Source: Massilia sp. YIM B02769
GTDB lineage: Bacteria; Pseudomonadota; Gammaproteobacteria; Burkholderiales; Burkholderiaceae_D
Assembly: GCF_030411995.1 (NCBI RefSeq)
Contig: NZ_JASNRC010000017.1
Coordinates: 54,571 to 118,570, forward strand
Length of the DNA: 64,000 bases
Reading direction: 5' to 3'
Shown: positions 36,678 to 45,161 of the stretch, one piece after another
How positions within the stretch are numbered: position 1 is the first letter of the stretch
Layout: each line of letters begins with the position of its first letter
Program-made: the position numbers and the translations under genes
The notes under the pieces: generated by a model
Told to the model about the DNA's origin: nothing
Database searches by the model: none
What the model saw: the letters and a program-made list of their open reading frames with translations, nothing else

Positions 36678-38855
36678 ATGTTCCAGATGTTCGGTTTTGG
36701 CGGCACGCGGTGCCCGCGCTGTGAGCACAAGAATGCGGGCGGCGCGGGCTATTGCGCGGCCTGCGGCATCACGCTGGGCGCGCCGCGCAACAAGCCGGTG
36801 CTGGTCGAGAACCGCTGGGTCGCCGGTCCCGACGAACTGGCGGTGTTCTTCGGTGTGAACGCGCTTTCCGGCCTGTTCGTGAAGACCCTGCGCGTGCCGG
36901 CCACGGCGCGCGCCTACATCCTGCAGGGCGAACAGTCCACGGAAGTGCCGCATGGCGAATACGAGATCGAAGGCTTCTTCACGCGCCTGAACCACCTGCT
37001 GCGTGACAGCCACGCCGAGATCCTGATCACGCGCACCAATGCGCTGCCGGTCGAATTCGCGTTCGACGACCTGGAAACCGTCGAGCATTTGACAGTGGCG
37101 GCGCGCTTCACCGTCAGCCTGCGCGTGGAAAACGTGCCGGCCTTTGCGCGCCACTTCATGACCATGCCGGGCGTGATCAAGAGCGCCCAGCTGCGCGAAC
37201 TGCTGGCCCCGGCCGTGCGCCAGCTGGCGGCGGAATTCGTCGGCGCCCAGTCGCTGCGCGAGATGGCCGACAACCGCGACCTGCGCCCGCAATTCGACGA
37301 GCGCCTGCAGGGCGCGCTGCGCCTGCTGCTGGCGTCCTACGGCCTGGGCGTGGCCGGCGTCGAGACCCTGGCGCTACGCCACGACAAATTCGATGCCAAC
37401 CGCGCGCGCATCGGCACGCTGTGGCTGGCCGCCGACGAGCGCCGCGTGCAGATGGAGCATGCGCGCCAGCTCGACGAACTCTACGACGAACAGGAATGGA
37501 AGCGCCTGCGCCACGAAGAGCATGAAGCGCGCCTGCGCCTGCGCCGCCTGGAACTGCGCCAGACCGAGTCGCTCGACCGCGCCGAAGGCACGCTGGCCAA
37601 CGCCGAGCGCGCGCAAGCGCTGCGCGCCCGCGAGATCGATTTGTATGCGCGCGTGGCCGAATCGAAGTCGCGCCGCGAAGCCATTGCCCGCGGCGCCGGC
37701 GAAGTGCTGGCCGAGGTGGAGCACGATTTCGCCAAGCGGCGCGGCGAGCGCGCCGTTGAAGCCGCCGAATGGCGCGAGCTGCAGGCCCTGGCCGCGATCC
37801 GCATGCGCGGCGCGCTCGAGGTGGCGAAGCAGGAAGCGCTGCAATCGCGCCAGCTGGCGCAGCAGCGTTTTTCGCAAACCCTGCTGCTCCAGCAGATCCG
37901 TAACAAGGTCGAGCAGGCCAGGGAGATCGAGGACGCCTCACGCCAGCGCGACGAGCTGGCGCGCCTGCGTGTGGCAGAAGATCTCGCCGCGCAGCGCGCC
38001 CGCGCCATCGACGAGGAAGAGCACGCGGCCCAGCTGGCGCTGGTGGTGCTGGCGAACGCCGCGCGCCGCCGCGCCGCCGAGCGCGAACAGGAGTGGGAAG
38101 AGCTGGCCGGCGGGCAGCGCCTGCGCGAACTGCAGCGCGCGGAAAGCCTGGAAGCCGAGCGCATGGCGCAAAAGATCGATGCCTTGAAACGCGAGGGCGG
38201 CCAGCAGGAGGCCATCGCCCAGCACGAAAAGCTGCTCCGCACCATCGAGGCCGAGCACCGCCAGGCCCAGCGGGCGAAAGAGGTCGAGCTGATGGCGCAG
38301 GAACGCGAGCATGCGCAGCGCCGCGCCGAGCAGGAAGCGGCCTGGCAGCAGGAATTGCGCCGCCTCGGCCACGAGCGCGCCGAACGCGCGGCACAGCTGG
38401 AACACGCGCTGGAACTGGCGCGCATCGAGATCGCGCGCAACGAATCGATCAGCCGCATGGACGACAGCGCCAAGCTGGCCGTGGCCGCCGCGCCGAACGC
38501 CGCCGTGCTGGCCGATTACATGAAGACCCGCGTGCACGCGACCATGGACGCGGCCCAGCTGGCGGCGCTGGCTGGCGTGGTGCAAGCCGGCGGCGCGCTG
38601 AGTGCGCTCGATGCGGCGAGCCTGGCCCAGGACGCCGTGCGCCAGGAACAGGCGCGCCGCGACACCGAGGTCGACAAGGACCGGCGGCATCAGGTCGACC
38701 TGCTGACCCTGCAGAACGACGTCAACAAGGCGGCCCTGCACGCGCAGGCCCAGGTGGCGGGCGCGGTGGCGGACACCCGGCGCTGCGCCAATGGCCACTC
38801 GGCGCGCGACGGCGACCGCTTTTGCGCGGCCTGCGGCGCGGGCTTGCAGGACTGA
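36678..38855 (+). CDS. SPFH-domain protein with zinc ribbons at both ends and long coiled coil
   Basis: 725 aa. N-terminal zinc ribbon (CPRCEHKNAGGAGYCAACG, 12-30); SPFH-like region about 40-245 (FTVSLRVENVPAFARHFM, LLASYGLGVAGVETLAL); a coiled coil of about 400 residues, Arg/Glu/Ala-rich, 250-640; C-terminal second ribbon (CANGHSARDGDRFCAACG). No membrane helix is seen. Similar to 'virion core'/YdjL-type SPFH proteins with zinc ribbons, which form large ring or cage assemblies. It lies directly before a kinase gene (6-bp gap) and may be a scaffold or substrate for it. Confidence 0.7.
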   Translation: MFQMFGFGGTRCPRCEHKNAGGAGYCAACGITLGAPRNKPVLVENRWVAGPDELAVFFGVNALSGLFVKTLRVPATARAYILQGEQSTEVPHGEYEIEGFFTRLNHLLRDSHAEILITRTNALPVEFAFDDLETVEHLTVAARFTVSLRVENVPAFARHFMTMPGVIKSAQLRELLAPAVRQLAAEFVGAQSLREMADNRDLRPQFDERLQGALRLLLASYGLGVAGVETLALRHDKFDANRARIGTLWLAADERRVQMEHARQLDELYDEQEWKRLRHEEHEARLRLRRLELRQTESLDRAEGTLANAERAQALRAREIDLYARVAESKSRREAIARGAGEVLAEVEHDFAKRRGERAVEAAEWRELQALAAIRMRGALEVAKQEALQSRQLAQQRFSQTLLLQQIRNKVEQAREIEDASRQRDELARLRVAEDLAAQRARAIDEEEHAAQLALVVLANAARRRAAEREQEWEELAGGQRLRELQRAESLEAERMAQKIDALKREGGQQEAIAQHEKLLRTIEAEHRQAQRAKEVELMAQEREHAQRRAEQEAAWQQELRRLGHERAERAAQLEHALELARIEIARNESISRMDDSAKLAVAAAPNAAVLADYMKTRVHATMDAAQLAALAGVVQAGGALSALDAASLAQDAVRQEQARRDTEVDKDRRHQVDLLTLQNDVNKAALHAQAQVAGAVADTRRCANGHSARDGDRFCAACGAGLQD

Positions 38856-38861
38856 ACACCG

Positions 38862-41132
38862 ATGCAGACTGCCATCGACAAGATCCGCGAACTGCGCGCG
38901 CTGCACGATGACGGCTTGCTGAGCCGCCAGGAGTTCGACCAGCGCAAGAACGCGATCCTCGATGCGGCGCACGCGCTGCCGGAGGCGGCGCCCGCCGCCG
39001 AATCGCGCACGCCCGCGCCGCGCGGCACCGAGCTGGGATTGATGCAGGGGCAGCAGGTCGGCCCGGCCAACCGCCGCTACCGGCTCGAACGCCTGATCGC
39101 GCACGGCGGCATGGGCCAGGTGTGGCAGGCAACCGACCTGGCCACGCACGCGGAACTGGGCCACAGCGCCCAGGTCGCGCTGAAGATCCTGTCGCCGGAA
39201 CTGACCGAAAGCGCGGGCCACGCCAAGCTGCTGGTGCAGGAAGCCACGCGCGCGCGCCGCCTGGCGCACGAGCACATCGTGCGCGTGTATGACTGGGCCC
39301 AGGACCCGGCCACGTCCAGTTATTTCGTGATCATGGAATGCCTGGAGGGCGAAGACCTCGACGCCTTGCTGGCGCGCGACGCGCCGCTGGCCCTGGACCG
39401 CGCGCTGGCGCTGCTGCGGCCGGTGGCGGACGCACTGGACTACGCGTGGGACCGGCACCGCCTGGTCCACCGCGACATCAAGCCGGCCAACGTGTTCGTC
39501 ACGGCCAGGGGCGAGGTCAAGCTGCTCGACTTCGGCATCGCGGCGCGCGCGCGCCAGGGCGCGGTGTCGCCGCTGGAGGCGCCGGCCATTTCCGGGACGC
39601 CCGGCTACCGCGCGCCGGAAGCGGCCACGCCCGGCCTGACGCCGGCGCGCACGCTGGACGTGTACGCGGTCGCGGCGATGATCTACCAGATGGTTGGCGG
39701 TGCGCTGCCGGCCGCTGTGCCGGCGCAGCCCGAAACCTTGGACGAGGCCCGCTGGCAGGCACTGCGCGCCGGCCTGGCAAGCGATCCGGCCGACCGCCCC
39801 GAGAGCGTGTCGGTGCTGCTGACGCGCCTGGAGGCAGCCGGTGCGGTTGCGGAGGAGCCGGCCGCAGCCGAGGCGCCTGTCACCCCCGCCGAGGAACCGG
39901 CGGCGATGCCCGCGCCGGCTGAGGCGCTGCCCAGCCAGCCTGCCGAAGCGCCACGGCCGCCGCGCCCCCTGAGCGAACGCGCGCGCGCCGACGCCGCTGC
40001 GGCCGTCGCCGCCCAGGCCGCGGCCGAACGCGCGCGCCGCGAACAGCAGCGCCGCGAGCGCCAGGAAGCGGAAGAGGCCCGACGTACGCGGCGCGAAGCC
40101 CTGCGCGAACAGCTGCGCGTGCGCCAGGCCGAGGAAGTGGCCAAGGCGCGCCAGGCCCAGGACGACGCCCAGCGCAAGGTCTTGCAGGCCAAGGCAGCGG
40201 CGGCTTACCTGGCCGAACAGGAAAAGCTGCGCGCCAAGGCCGCCGAAGCCAGGGATGCCCCGGCAGCGGAGGCGGCGCAAGCGCCGCCCCAAGCGATCCT
40301 GATGCGCGACCGCTTCCTCGACGGCAGCGCGCAGGGACCGGAACTGGTGGTGCTGCGTGCGGGCCGCTTCCAGATGGGTTCACCCGAACACGAACGCAGG
40401 ATCGCCATGGCCGCCGGCGCCCAGAAGAACTGGCTGGCGCGCGAGACGCCCCAGCACTGGGTCGGCATCGCGCGCCCGTTCGCACTGGGCCGCTATCCGG
40501 TGACGGTGGGCGAGTGGCGCGCCTTTGTCGAGGCCACCGATTGGCAGCCGGATGGCGACGTCAACTGGGCCGCGCCGGGCTTTCCGCAGAGCGAGATGCA
40601 CCCGGTGGTGGGCGTGTCCTGGCTGGACGCCGGGCGCTATCTCGCCTGGCTGTCGGAACGCACCGGCCAGCGTTACCGCCTGCCGAGCGAAGCCGAGTGG
40701 GAATATGCCTGCCGCGCCGGCACCAGGACGGCTTTCAGCTTCGGCGACAGCATCAGCACCGAGCTGGCGAACTACGACGGCAACTTCACCTACAACGGCG
40801 GCGCGCGCGGCGCGTATCGGCGCGGCACGACGGCGGTGACGCATTTCGCGCCGAATCCCTGGGGCCTGCACGACATGCATGGCAACGTCTGGGAATGGGT
40901 GCAGGACGTGATGCACGACAGCTACGAGGGCGCGCCGCTGGACGGCAGCGCCTGGGAAGAGGGCGGCGACCGGGCACGGCGAATCCTGCGCGGCGGGTCC
41001 TGGCTGTACAACCCGCGCTACCTGCGCTCGGCGCTGCGCAACGGCTTCTCGGCGGTGATGGCGAACGATATCGTGGGGTTCAGGGTGGTGCGGGAATTGC
41101 CGGCGAACGAGGCCGAGACGAAGGTTTCCTGA
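38862..41132 (+). CDS. Ser/Thr protein kinase fused to FGE-sulfatase-like domain
   Basis: 756 aa. Short SHOCT-like helix pair (4-33), kinase domain about 73-335: glycine loop IAHGGMGQVWQA, Lys108 (VALKIL), HRDIKPAN (203-210), DFG (223-225), APE (251-253); all catalytic residues are present. An Ala/Pro linker and charged coiled coil (about 340-490) lead to an FGE/C-lectin-like domain (about 505-745: VVLRAGRFQMGSPEHE, WEWVQDVM, RRILRGGSWLYNPRYLRSAL). The cysteines needed for formylglycine formation are absent, so the last domain probably binds a ligand or partner. Confidence 0.85.
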   Translation: MQTAIDKIRELRALHDDGLLSRQEFDQRKNAILDAAHALPEAAPAAESRTPAPRGTELGLMQGQQVGPANRRYRLERLIAHGGMGQVWQATDLATHAELGHSAQVALKILSPELTESAGHAKLLVQEATRARRLAHEHIVRVYDWAQDPATSSYFVIMECLEGEDLDALLARDAPLALDRALALLRPVADALDYAWDRHRLVHRDIKPANVFVTARGEVKLLDFGIAARARQGAVSPLEAPAISGTPGYRAPEAATPGLTPARTLDVYAVAAMIYQMVGGALPAAVPAQPETLDEARWQALRAGLASDPADRPESVSVLLTRLEAAGAVAEEPAAAEAPVTPAEEPAAMPAPAEALPSQPAEAPRPPRPLSERARADAAAAVAAQAAAERARREQQRRERQEAEEARRTRREALREQLRVRQAEEVAKARQAQDDAQRKVLQAKAAAAYLAEQEKLRAKAAEARDAPAAEAAQAPPQAILMRDRFLDGSAQGPELVVLRAGRFQMGSPEHERRIAMAAGAQKNWLARETPQHWVGIARPFALGRYPVTVGEWRAFVEATDWQPDGDVNWAAPGFPQSEMHPVVGVSWLDAGRYLAWLSERTGQRYRLPSEAEWEYACRAGTRTAFSFGDSISTELANYDGNFTYNGGARGAYRRGTTAVTHFAPNPWGLHDMHGNVWEWVQDVMHDSYEGAPLDGSAWEEGGDRARRILRGGSWLYNPRYLRSALRNGFSAVMANDIVGFRVVRELPANEAETKVS

Positions 41133-41226
41133 GTACGATTGATCATGGGCTAGCGTGCGCCGGTGCTGCGCGGGCGGCGTAGGCTGAAGGCTCCAAGGGT
41201 CCTGTCATTCCTTTTGGAGGCTTGTC

Positions 41227-41337
41227 ATGAAAATCCCGGAAGAGCTACGCATTCCCGCGATCGTGTTCGGGTTGCAGGCGGCATTGCTGGCCGGTTGTGC
41301 GCTGATCTTTTTGGTGTTGTTGCCGCAGGGGCATTGA
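41227..41337 (+). CDS. 36-aa membrane peptide
   Basis: ATG at 41227 with a good GGAGG site at 41216-41220. One transmembrane helix (residues 9-32; IPAIVFGLQAALLAGCALIF) after a short charged start (MKIPEELR). It lies 94 bp after the kinase-FGE gene on the same strand. Good ribosome site and clear membrane profile support a real small protein, possibly a regulator of a membrane enzyme in the cluster. Confidence 0.55.
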   Translation: MKIPEELRIPAIVFGLQAALLAGCALIFLVLLPQGH

Positions 41338-41356
41338 GCCTGCCGGTAACGTTGAT

Positions 41357-41384
41357 CGTACGGTGGGCACCCCGTGCCCACGCG
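41357..41384. repeat. REP/BIME-like element, copy 1
   Basis: 28 bp, itself nearly palindromic (GTGGGCAC-CCC-GTGCCCAC in the centre). An exact inverted copy lies at 41518-41545. Located between convergent genes. Confidence 0.7.
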
Positions 41385-41517
41385 GATGCGTGCGTCTTGT
41401 TGGCTGGTTTCTGTGCTGCGCTACTGGGTGGTTGACAGCGCTTCCAAATGATCATTTGCGATCGTCAACAATAGGCGTTTGCTTCGTTTGAAGTAGCGCT
41501 AACATGGCGCGAACATT

Positions 41518-41545
41518 CGCGTGGGCACGGGGTGCCCACCGTACG
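41518..41545. repeat. REP/BIME-like element, copy 2 (inverted)
   Basis: Exact reverse complement of 41357-41384 with 133 bp between them. It lies 8 bp beyond the stop of the FHA gene. Typical of palindromic intergenic elements that protect convergent mRNA ends or bind gyrase/IHF. Confidence 0.7.
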
Positions 41546-41553
41546 GTCCGGGT

Positions 41554-43014
41554 CTACGACTCGCGGTGAACGGCGCTCTGTGCCGATGTCGAGCGCCCGT
41601 TCCGCATTTCCGGATACGCACTCGCCGCAAACGCCGCATCGCGCGGCCAGCCGGCCAGCCGGTGAAATGCCACTGTAGGCGTCAGCGGCGTCTGTTCGCC
41701 ACTGGCCGCGTCTATATGCCAGAACCCGCCATCCCGATGACACAGCAGCGGCAGCCCGGCCACACCCGCACGCGCCGCCCCAGCCGGCGCGCGCTCCGGA
41801 TCGAGCAGGTAAAACGCCTCGTGCGCCAGGCCCGCGTCGACCCGGTGCAGCACGATCGCATGCGCCAGCACCGCCGTCACTTCCAGCACCACGATCCCGG
41901 GAATGCTGGCCGTCAGTTCGATGCGCATGCCCGGATGCAGCCGCAGCGCCTTGTGCTTGCCCGGCCAGGTGCCGTCGACCAGCACGCCATAGCGCGACAC
42001 GTCCTCGATCTCGAAACCTTCGCGCCCGCGCCGGATCACGGCATGGCGCGCCGACAGGCGCCGCGTCAGGCCTTCGGCCACCGGCCCGGCATCGTCATGA
42101 TGGGCCAGCAGCACGTCGCCCTCGCCATCGACCCGCCCCAGCACGCATTCGTCGAGCGCGAACAGGCGCAGGTAGCGCGGTCGGCCGGCACTGCCGCCGG
42201 CGAGTTCCAGGCAAGCCATGCTGGCCGGGCAGGGATGGCCGGCGGCCTGCGCCGGCAGGTCGATTTCGAGCAGGTCTTCGTCCCAGGCGATGCTGGAAAA
42301 GCCGAGGTCGATCTTGCCCTGGGGTGCGTTCAGGCCATCCAGGTCGAGGTGGGCGATGCCGGCATTGCTGGCCTTGACATCGATGTCGACGCGGCCGCCG
42401 CCGAGGCGCGCATTCACCCGAGCGATGGAGGCGTCGTCGGCATGCACGCGCACGTTCTTGTGCGTGGCGAGGAAAGTCTGGTGGATGTCGTGCAGGCTGG
42501 CGTCGGCGCGCGGCGCCAGGATCAGCAGGGTGGCAACCCAGGTGCGGGCCGCCAGTGCACGGCTGTGCAGTTCGAGCTCGACGCGGTACTGGCCATGCTC
42601 CAGCCCGCGCGAGGAAAATTCGAGGAAGACCGGCAGCCATTCGCCGCGCAGGGTGCGCGTAAAGCTGTGGCGCTCGCCGCCTTCGAGTCGCAGGCGCGAA
42701 CTGGCCAGCAGGGTCACCTGCGGCGCGCAATCGGGCGGCATGCCGCGCAGTTCCAGTTTCAGCACTTGCCGGCCGCCGGCGGCGCGCGGGTCGAAACCGC
42801 TGACGTGCAGGTGCGGGCGCTGCGACGGCGCGGCAATCGGCATGGCGATCGGTGCGCTCGCCGGCATGGCGGGCACATGCGCGATCAGCGCATCGTCGGA
42901 AGATTGTGCGGCATCGGAGGAAGCGGGCTGGGCATGACCGTGCGCGCAGGCGGCATCCCCTGGCATCACCCAGACGGTGCAATGCGGATGCGCGGGATTG
43001 CTGCAACGGTTCAT
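41554..43014 (-). CDS. FHA-domain protein with Cys/His-rich N-terminus
   Basis: 486 aa. N-terminal possible zinc module: Cys4, Cys12, Cys23, His25/27. Residues about 65-260 are beta-rich and unrecognised. FHA domain about 285-375: ECVLGRVDGEGD (Gly293-Arg294), RRLSARHAVIRRGREGF (Ser321-Arg323-His324) and YGVLVDGTWPGK. FHA domains bind phosphothreonine peptides, here most likely products of the two kinases of the cluster. A conserved C-terminal ~100 residues (FYLLDPERAPAGAARAGVAG) has no assigned role. Next gene upstream is the PP2C phosphatase. Confidence 0.8.
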   Translation of the reverse strand: MNRCSNPAHPHCTVWVMPGDAACAHGHAQPASSDAAQSSDDALIAHVPAMPASAPIAMPIAAPSQRPHLHVSGFDPRAAGGRQVLKLELRGMPPDCAPQVTLLASSRLRLEGGERHSFTRTLRGEWLPVFLEFSSRGLEHGQYRVELELHSRALAARTWVATLLILAPRADASLHDIHQTFLATHKNVRVHADDASIARVNARLGGGRVDIDVKASNAGIAHLDLDGLNAPQGKIDLGFSSIAWDEDLLEIDLPAQAAGHPCPASMACLELAGGSAGRPRYLRLFALDECVLGRVDGEGDVLLAHHDDAGPVAEGLTRRLSARHAVIRRGREGFEIEDVSRYGVLVDGTWPGKHKALRLHPGMRIELTASIPGIVVLEVTAVLAHAIVLHRVDAGLAHEAFYLLDPERAPAGAARAGVAGLPLLCHRDGGFWHIDAASGEQTPLTPTVAFHRLAGWPRDAAFAASAYPEMRNGRSTSAQSAVHRES

Positions 43015-43119
43015 GGAATTAGCCTGACGAAAGAGGTCTCAGCTTACGCGTTCTGGCCCAACAGTGGCGCGCGCCAAGCGCGGCGATTATTGATTCTGCG
43101 CACTATTTCCTATTTTAAA

Positions 43120-44139
43120 TCAATTGCTTGCCGGCAGCGCCGTTTCATCGCGTCGATGTGGGCGAAAGCGCAACACAATCGCCGTGAGATTGTCTGGCTG
43201 CAGCCCAACCGGGGGGCGCTCGGCCATTTCGTCGAACAGCGCGCCGAGTCCCGCCTGCGCATCGCGGCCGGACAGCAGGCGCGGCCAGCGCGCGATGAAT
43301 TCGGCCGGATCGGCGCAGGACCAGAAGCCGTCCGAAGCCAGCAGGTAGCTGCAGTCCGCGCGCAGCGTCACGGCACGCCGGTCGGGCAGGGCGCGCAGCC
43401 AGGGCGGCAGCTTGTCGGGCGTGAGCGCAAACAGCCCGTCGTCCAGGCGCAGCGGATCGGCAAAGGTATTCCCCAGGATGAAAGCCTGGGCGATCTGCGG
43501 CGCGTGCTCGCCGTGCACCTGGCGCCGCCAGTCGGCCTCGTTCAGCAGGCCCTGCATCGCGTAGGCCGTGGCCGGCACGTGGTCGACCGTCAGCGGCGCG
43601 ACGCTGCCGGCGCCGATTTCCAGCAGGCGCGAATCGCCCGCGTGCCACAGCAGCGGCGCGTCCAGCGCCGGGATCTCGAGCAGGGTCAGCGTGGTGCCGG
43701 GGCGCGGCCCGCGTTCGCCGAGGGCGTCGAAGCGGCGCTGCAGGTCGGCGTGCAGGGCGTCGAGATGGGCGGACAACAGATCGATATCGCTGCAGGCGGG
43801 AATCGCGAGCAGGCCTTCGGCGGCGGCTTCAGCCGCTTCGCGCCCGTGGCCATGGCCGCCCATGCCGTCGAGTACCGCCAGGCGCAGGTGGCCGGCGGGC
43901 CAGCCGGGCACGCGCTGGGCAACCGGCACGCCGCCGCGCAGCAGCCCGGCATTGCCATCGGCGTCGATGAGGACGCAGTTGTCCTGGTTTTCGGCGCGCG
44001 TCACCGGCCCGAGGCCGATGCTGCTGCGTGCGGCGACCTCGAAGCGCGGGCCGAAATGCAGTCCTTCGAACATGCGTGCTGCCTCTTGCGGTGGGAGAAA
44101 ATTTTCAGGCCAGGCCAGCGCCCGTGGAGTTGTGCTCAT
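43120..44139 (-). CDS. PP2C-type Ser/Thr phosphatase
   Basis: 339 aa. All PP2C motifs are present: NQDNCVLIDADG (metal Asp), LAVLDGMGGHGHG (DGMGG), LLWHAGDSRLLEI, CSYLLASDGFWSC and LQPDNLTAIVLRF. It should reverse phosphorylation by the kinases at 38862 and 49057. Upstream of and on the same strand as the FHA gene; promoter region 44140-44228 is shared with the divergent GNAT gene. No membrane helix is seen, so the enzyme is probably cytoplasmic. Confidence 0.92.
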   Translation of the reverse strand: MSTTPRALAWPENFLPPQEAARMFEGLHFGPRFEVAARSSIGLGPVTRAENQDNCVLIDADGNAGLLRGGVPVAQRVPGWPAGHLRLAVLDGMGGHGHGREAAEAAAEGLLAIPACSDIDLLSAHLDALHADLQRRFDALGERGPRPGTTLTLLEIPALDAPLLWHAGDSRLLEIGAGSVAPLTVDHVPATAYAMQGLLNEADWRRQVHGEHAPQIAQAFILGNTFADPLRLDDGLFALTPDKLPPWLRALPDRRAVTLRADCSYLLASDGFWSCADPAEFIARWPRLLSGRDAQAGLGALFDEMAERPPVGLQPDNLTAIVLRFRPHRRDETALPASN

Positions 44140-44228
44140 GGTAAGCTATGTTGAACTTTTGGCAAAGGCGCGCACAGTTCACCGTGCGGCGCGTTGCACC
44201 ACTTATCGTACCGCTTGCAGCACGCCCC

Positions 44229-44687
44229 ATGCTCATCCGACCGCTCGTCGACACCGACCTTCCCGGCGCCGCCCGCCTGCTGCGCGCTGCCGCCAGCGAA
44301 TTCATCGTCCACGAATCGACGCCGGAAGGCGCCTCGACCTTCCTGCGCGAGAACGACGAGGACGGCCTGCGCAATTACGTGCGCAGCGGCCATGTCTACC
44401 ATGTGGCCGAGATCGACGGAACGCTGGCCGGCTTCATCGGCATCCGCGCCAACAACCACCTGTTCCACCTGTTCGTCGACAAGCGCTGGCATGGACAGGG
44501 CCTGGCGCGGCGCTTGTGGCAGGTGGCGCGGCGCGCGGCCATCGAGCGCGGCGGCGACGGCGCCTTCCTGGTGAATGCCTCGAACCATGCGGCGCCGGTG
44601 TACGAGGCCTTCGGCTTCGTGCGCATGGCGCCGACCCAGTGCCTGAAGGGGCTGTACTTCAACCCGATGCGCTATACGCCGGCATGA
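44229..44687 (+). CDS. GNAT-family acetyltransferase
   Basis: 152 aa from ATG 44229. Standard GNAT fold: MLIRPLVDTDLPGAARLL (first strand and helix), VYHVAEIDGTLAGFIGIRAN (strands 3-4), LFVDKRWHGQGLARRLWQVA (acetyl-CoA loop, R/Q-x-x-G-x-G/A), FLVNASNHAAPVYEAFGFVR (C-terminal motif). Inserted between the phosphatase and the SH3b gene and on the opposite strand; perhaps unrelated to the signalling genes. Substrate unknown. Confidence 0.85.
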   Translation: MLIRPLVDTDLPGAARLLRAAASEFIVHESTPEGASTFLRENDEDGLRNYVRSGHVYHVAEIDGTLAGFIGIRANNHLFHLFVDKRWHGQGLARRLWQVARRAAIERGGDGAFLVNASNHAAPVYEAFGFVRMAPTQCLKGLYFNPMRYTPA

Positions 44688-44693
44688 AACCGA

Positions 44694-45158
44694 TCAGCGC
44701 CGGTGCTCGTCGGCGCGGCGCAGCCACAGGCTGCTGGCCCAGCCTTCCTCCCTCACGCCGCCGACGTCGGCCCGCACCCGCCACCAGTCGCCATCCTGCT
44801 CGCCGGTCGCGGTGACGATGGCGCCGGCCGGCAGCACGGTCACGCGCGGCGAACCGACACCGCCGGCCGCACGCAAATTCAGCGCATCGGCCACGCGGTA
44901 GCTGCGGCCGGGCAGCGGGGCATCCTGATGAAAGGCGAGGGCGGGCTGCGTCGGCAGGTCCGCCTGCGCCTGCGCCGGCAGAGGATCGGCAAACCACCAG
45001 AGGGCGCTGCCGATGGCGCCGGTGCCCAGCACCAGCACCGCCAGGGCCCGGGCATTCGCGCGCTTCCACCAGATGCGCGGCGTCATCCAAGCCGCGGCAA
45101 CCAGCGTCAGGACCAGCGCCGCGCCGAAGCAGGCGAACGCGGTCAGTAGCGGCGACAT
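44694..45158 (-). CDS. Membrane protein with SH3b domain
   Basis: 154 aa. Two membrane helices (about 4-24 and 40-57) joined by a basic loop (RIWWKRANAR), which by the positive-inside rule should be cytoplasmic, placing the C-terminal domain outside. That domain (about 83-148: YRVADALNLRAAGGVGSPRV, GAIVTATGEQDGDWWRVRAD, EGWASSLWL) is a bacterial SH3b, which usually binds peptidoglycan or peptides. Its start follows the stop of the 519-aa protein by 3 bp, so it ends the kinase-SEDS operon. Possible cell-wall sensor. Confidence 0.8.
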   Translation of the reverse strand: MSPLLTAFACFGAALVLTLVAAAWMTPRIWWKRANARALAVLVLGTGAIGSALWWFADPLPAQAQADLPTQPALAFHQDAPLPGRSYRVADALNLRAAGGVGSPRVTVLPAGAIVTATGEQDGDWWRVRADVGGVREEGWASSLWLRRADEHRR

Positions 45159-45161
45159 CGC

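Noticed and set aside
38862..41132. Active formylglycine-generating enzyme
   Set aside because: The cysteines required for copper binding and catalysis are absent from the RGGSW segment and its surroundings.
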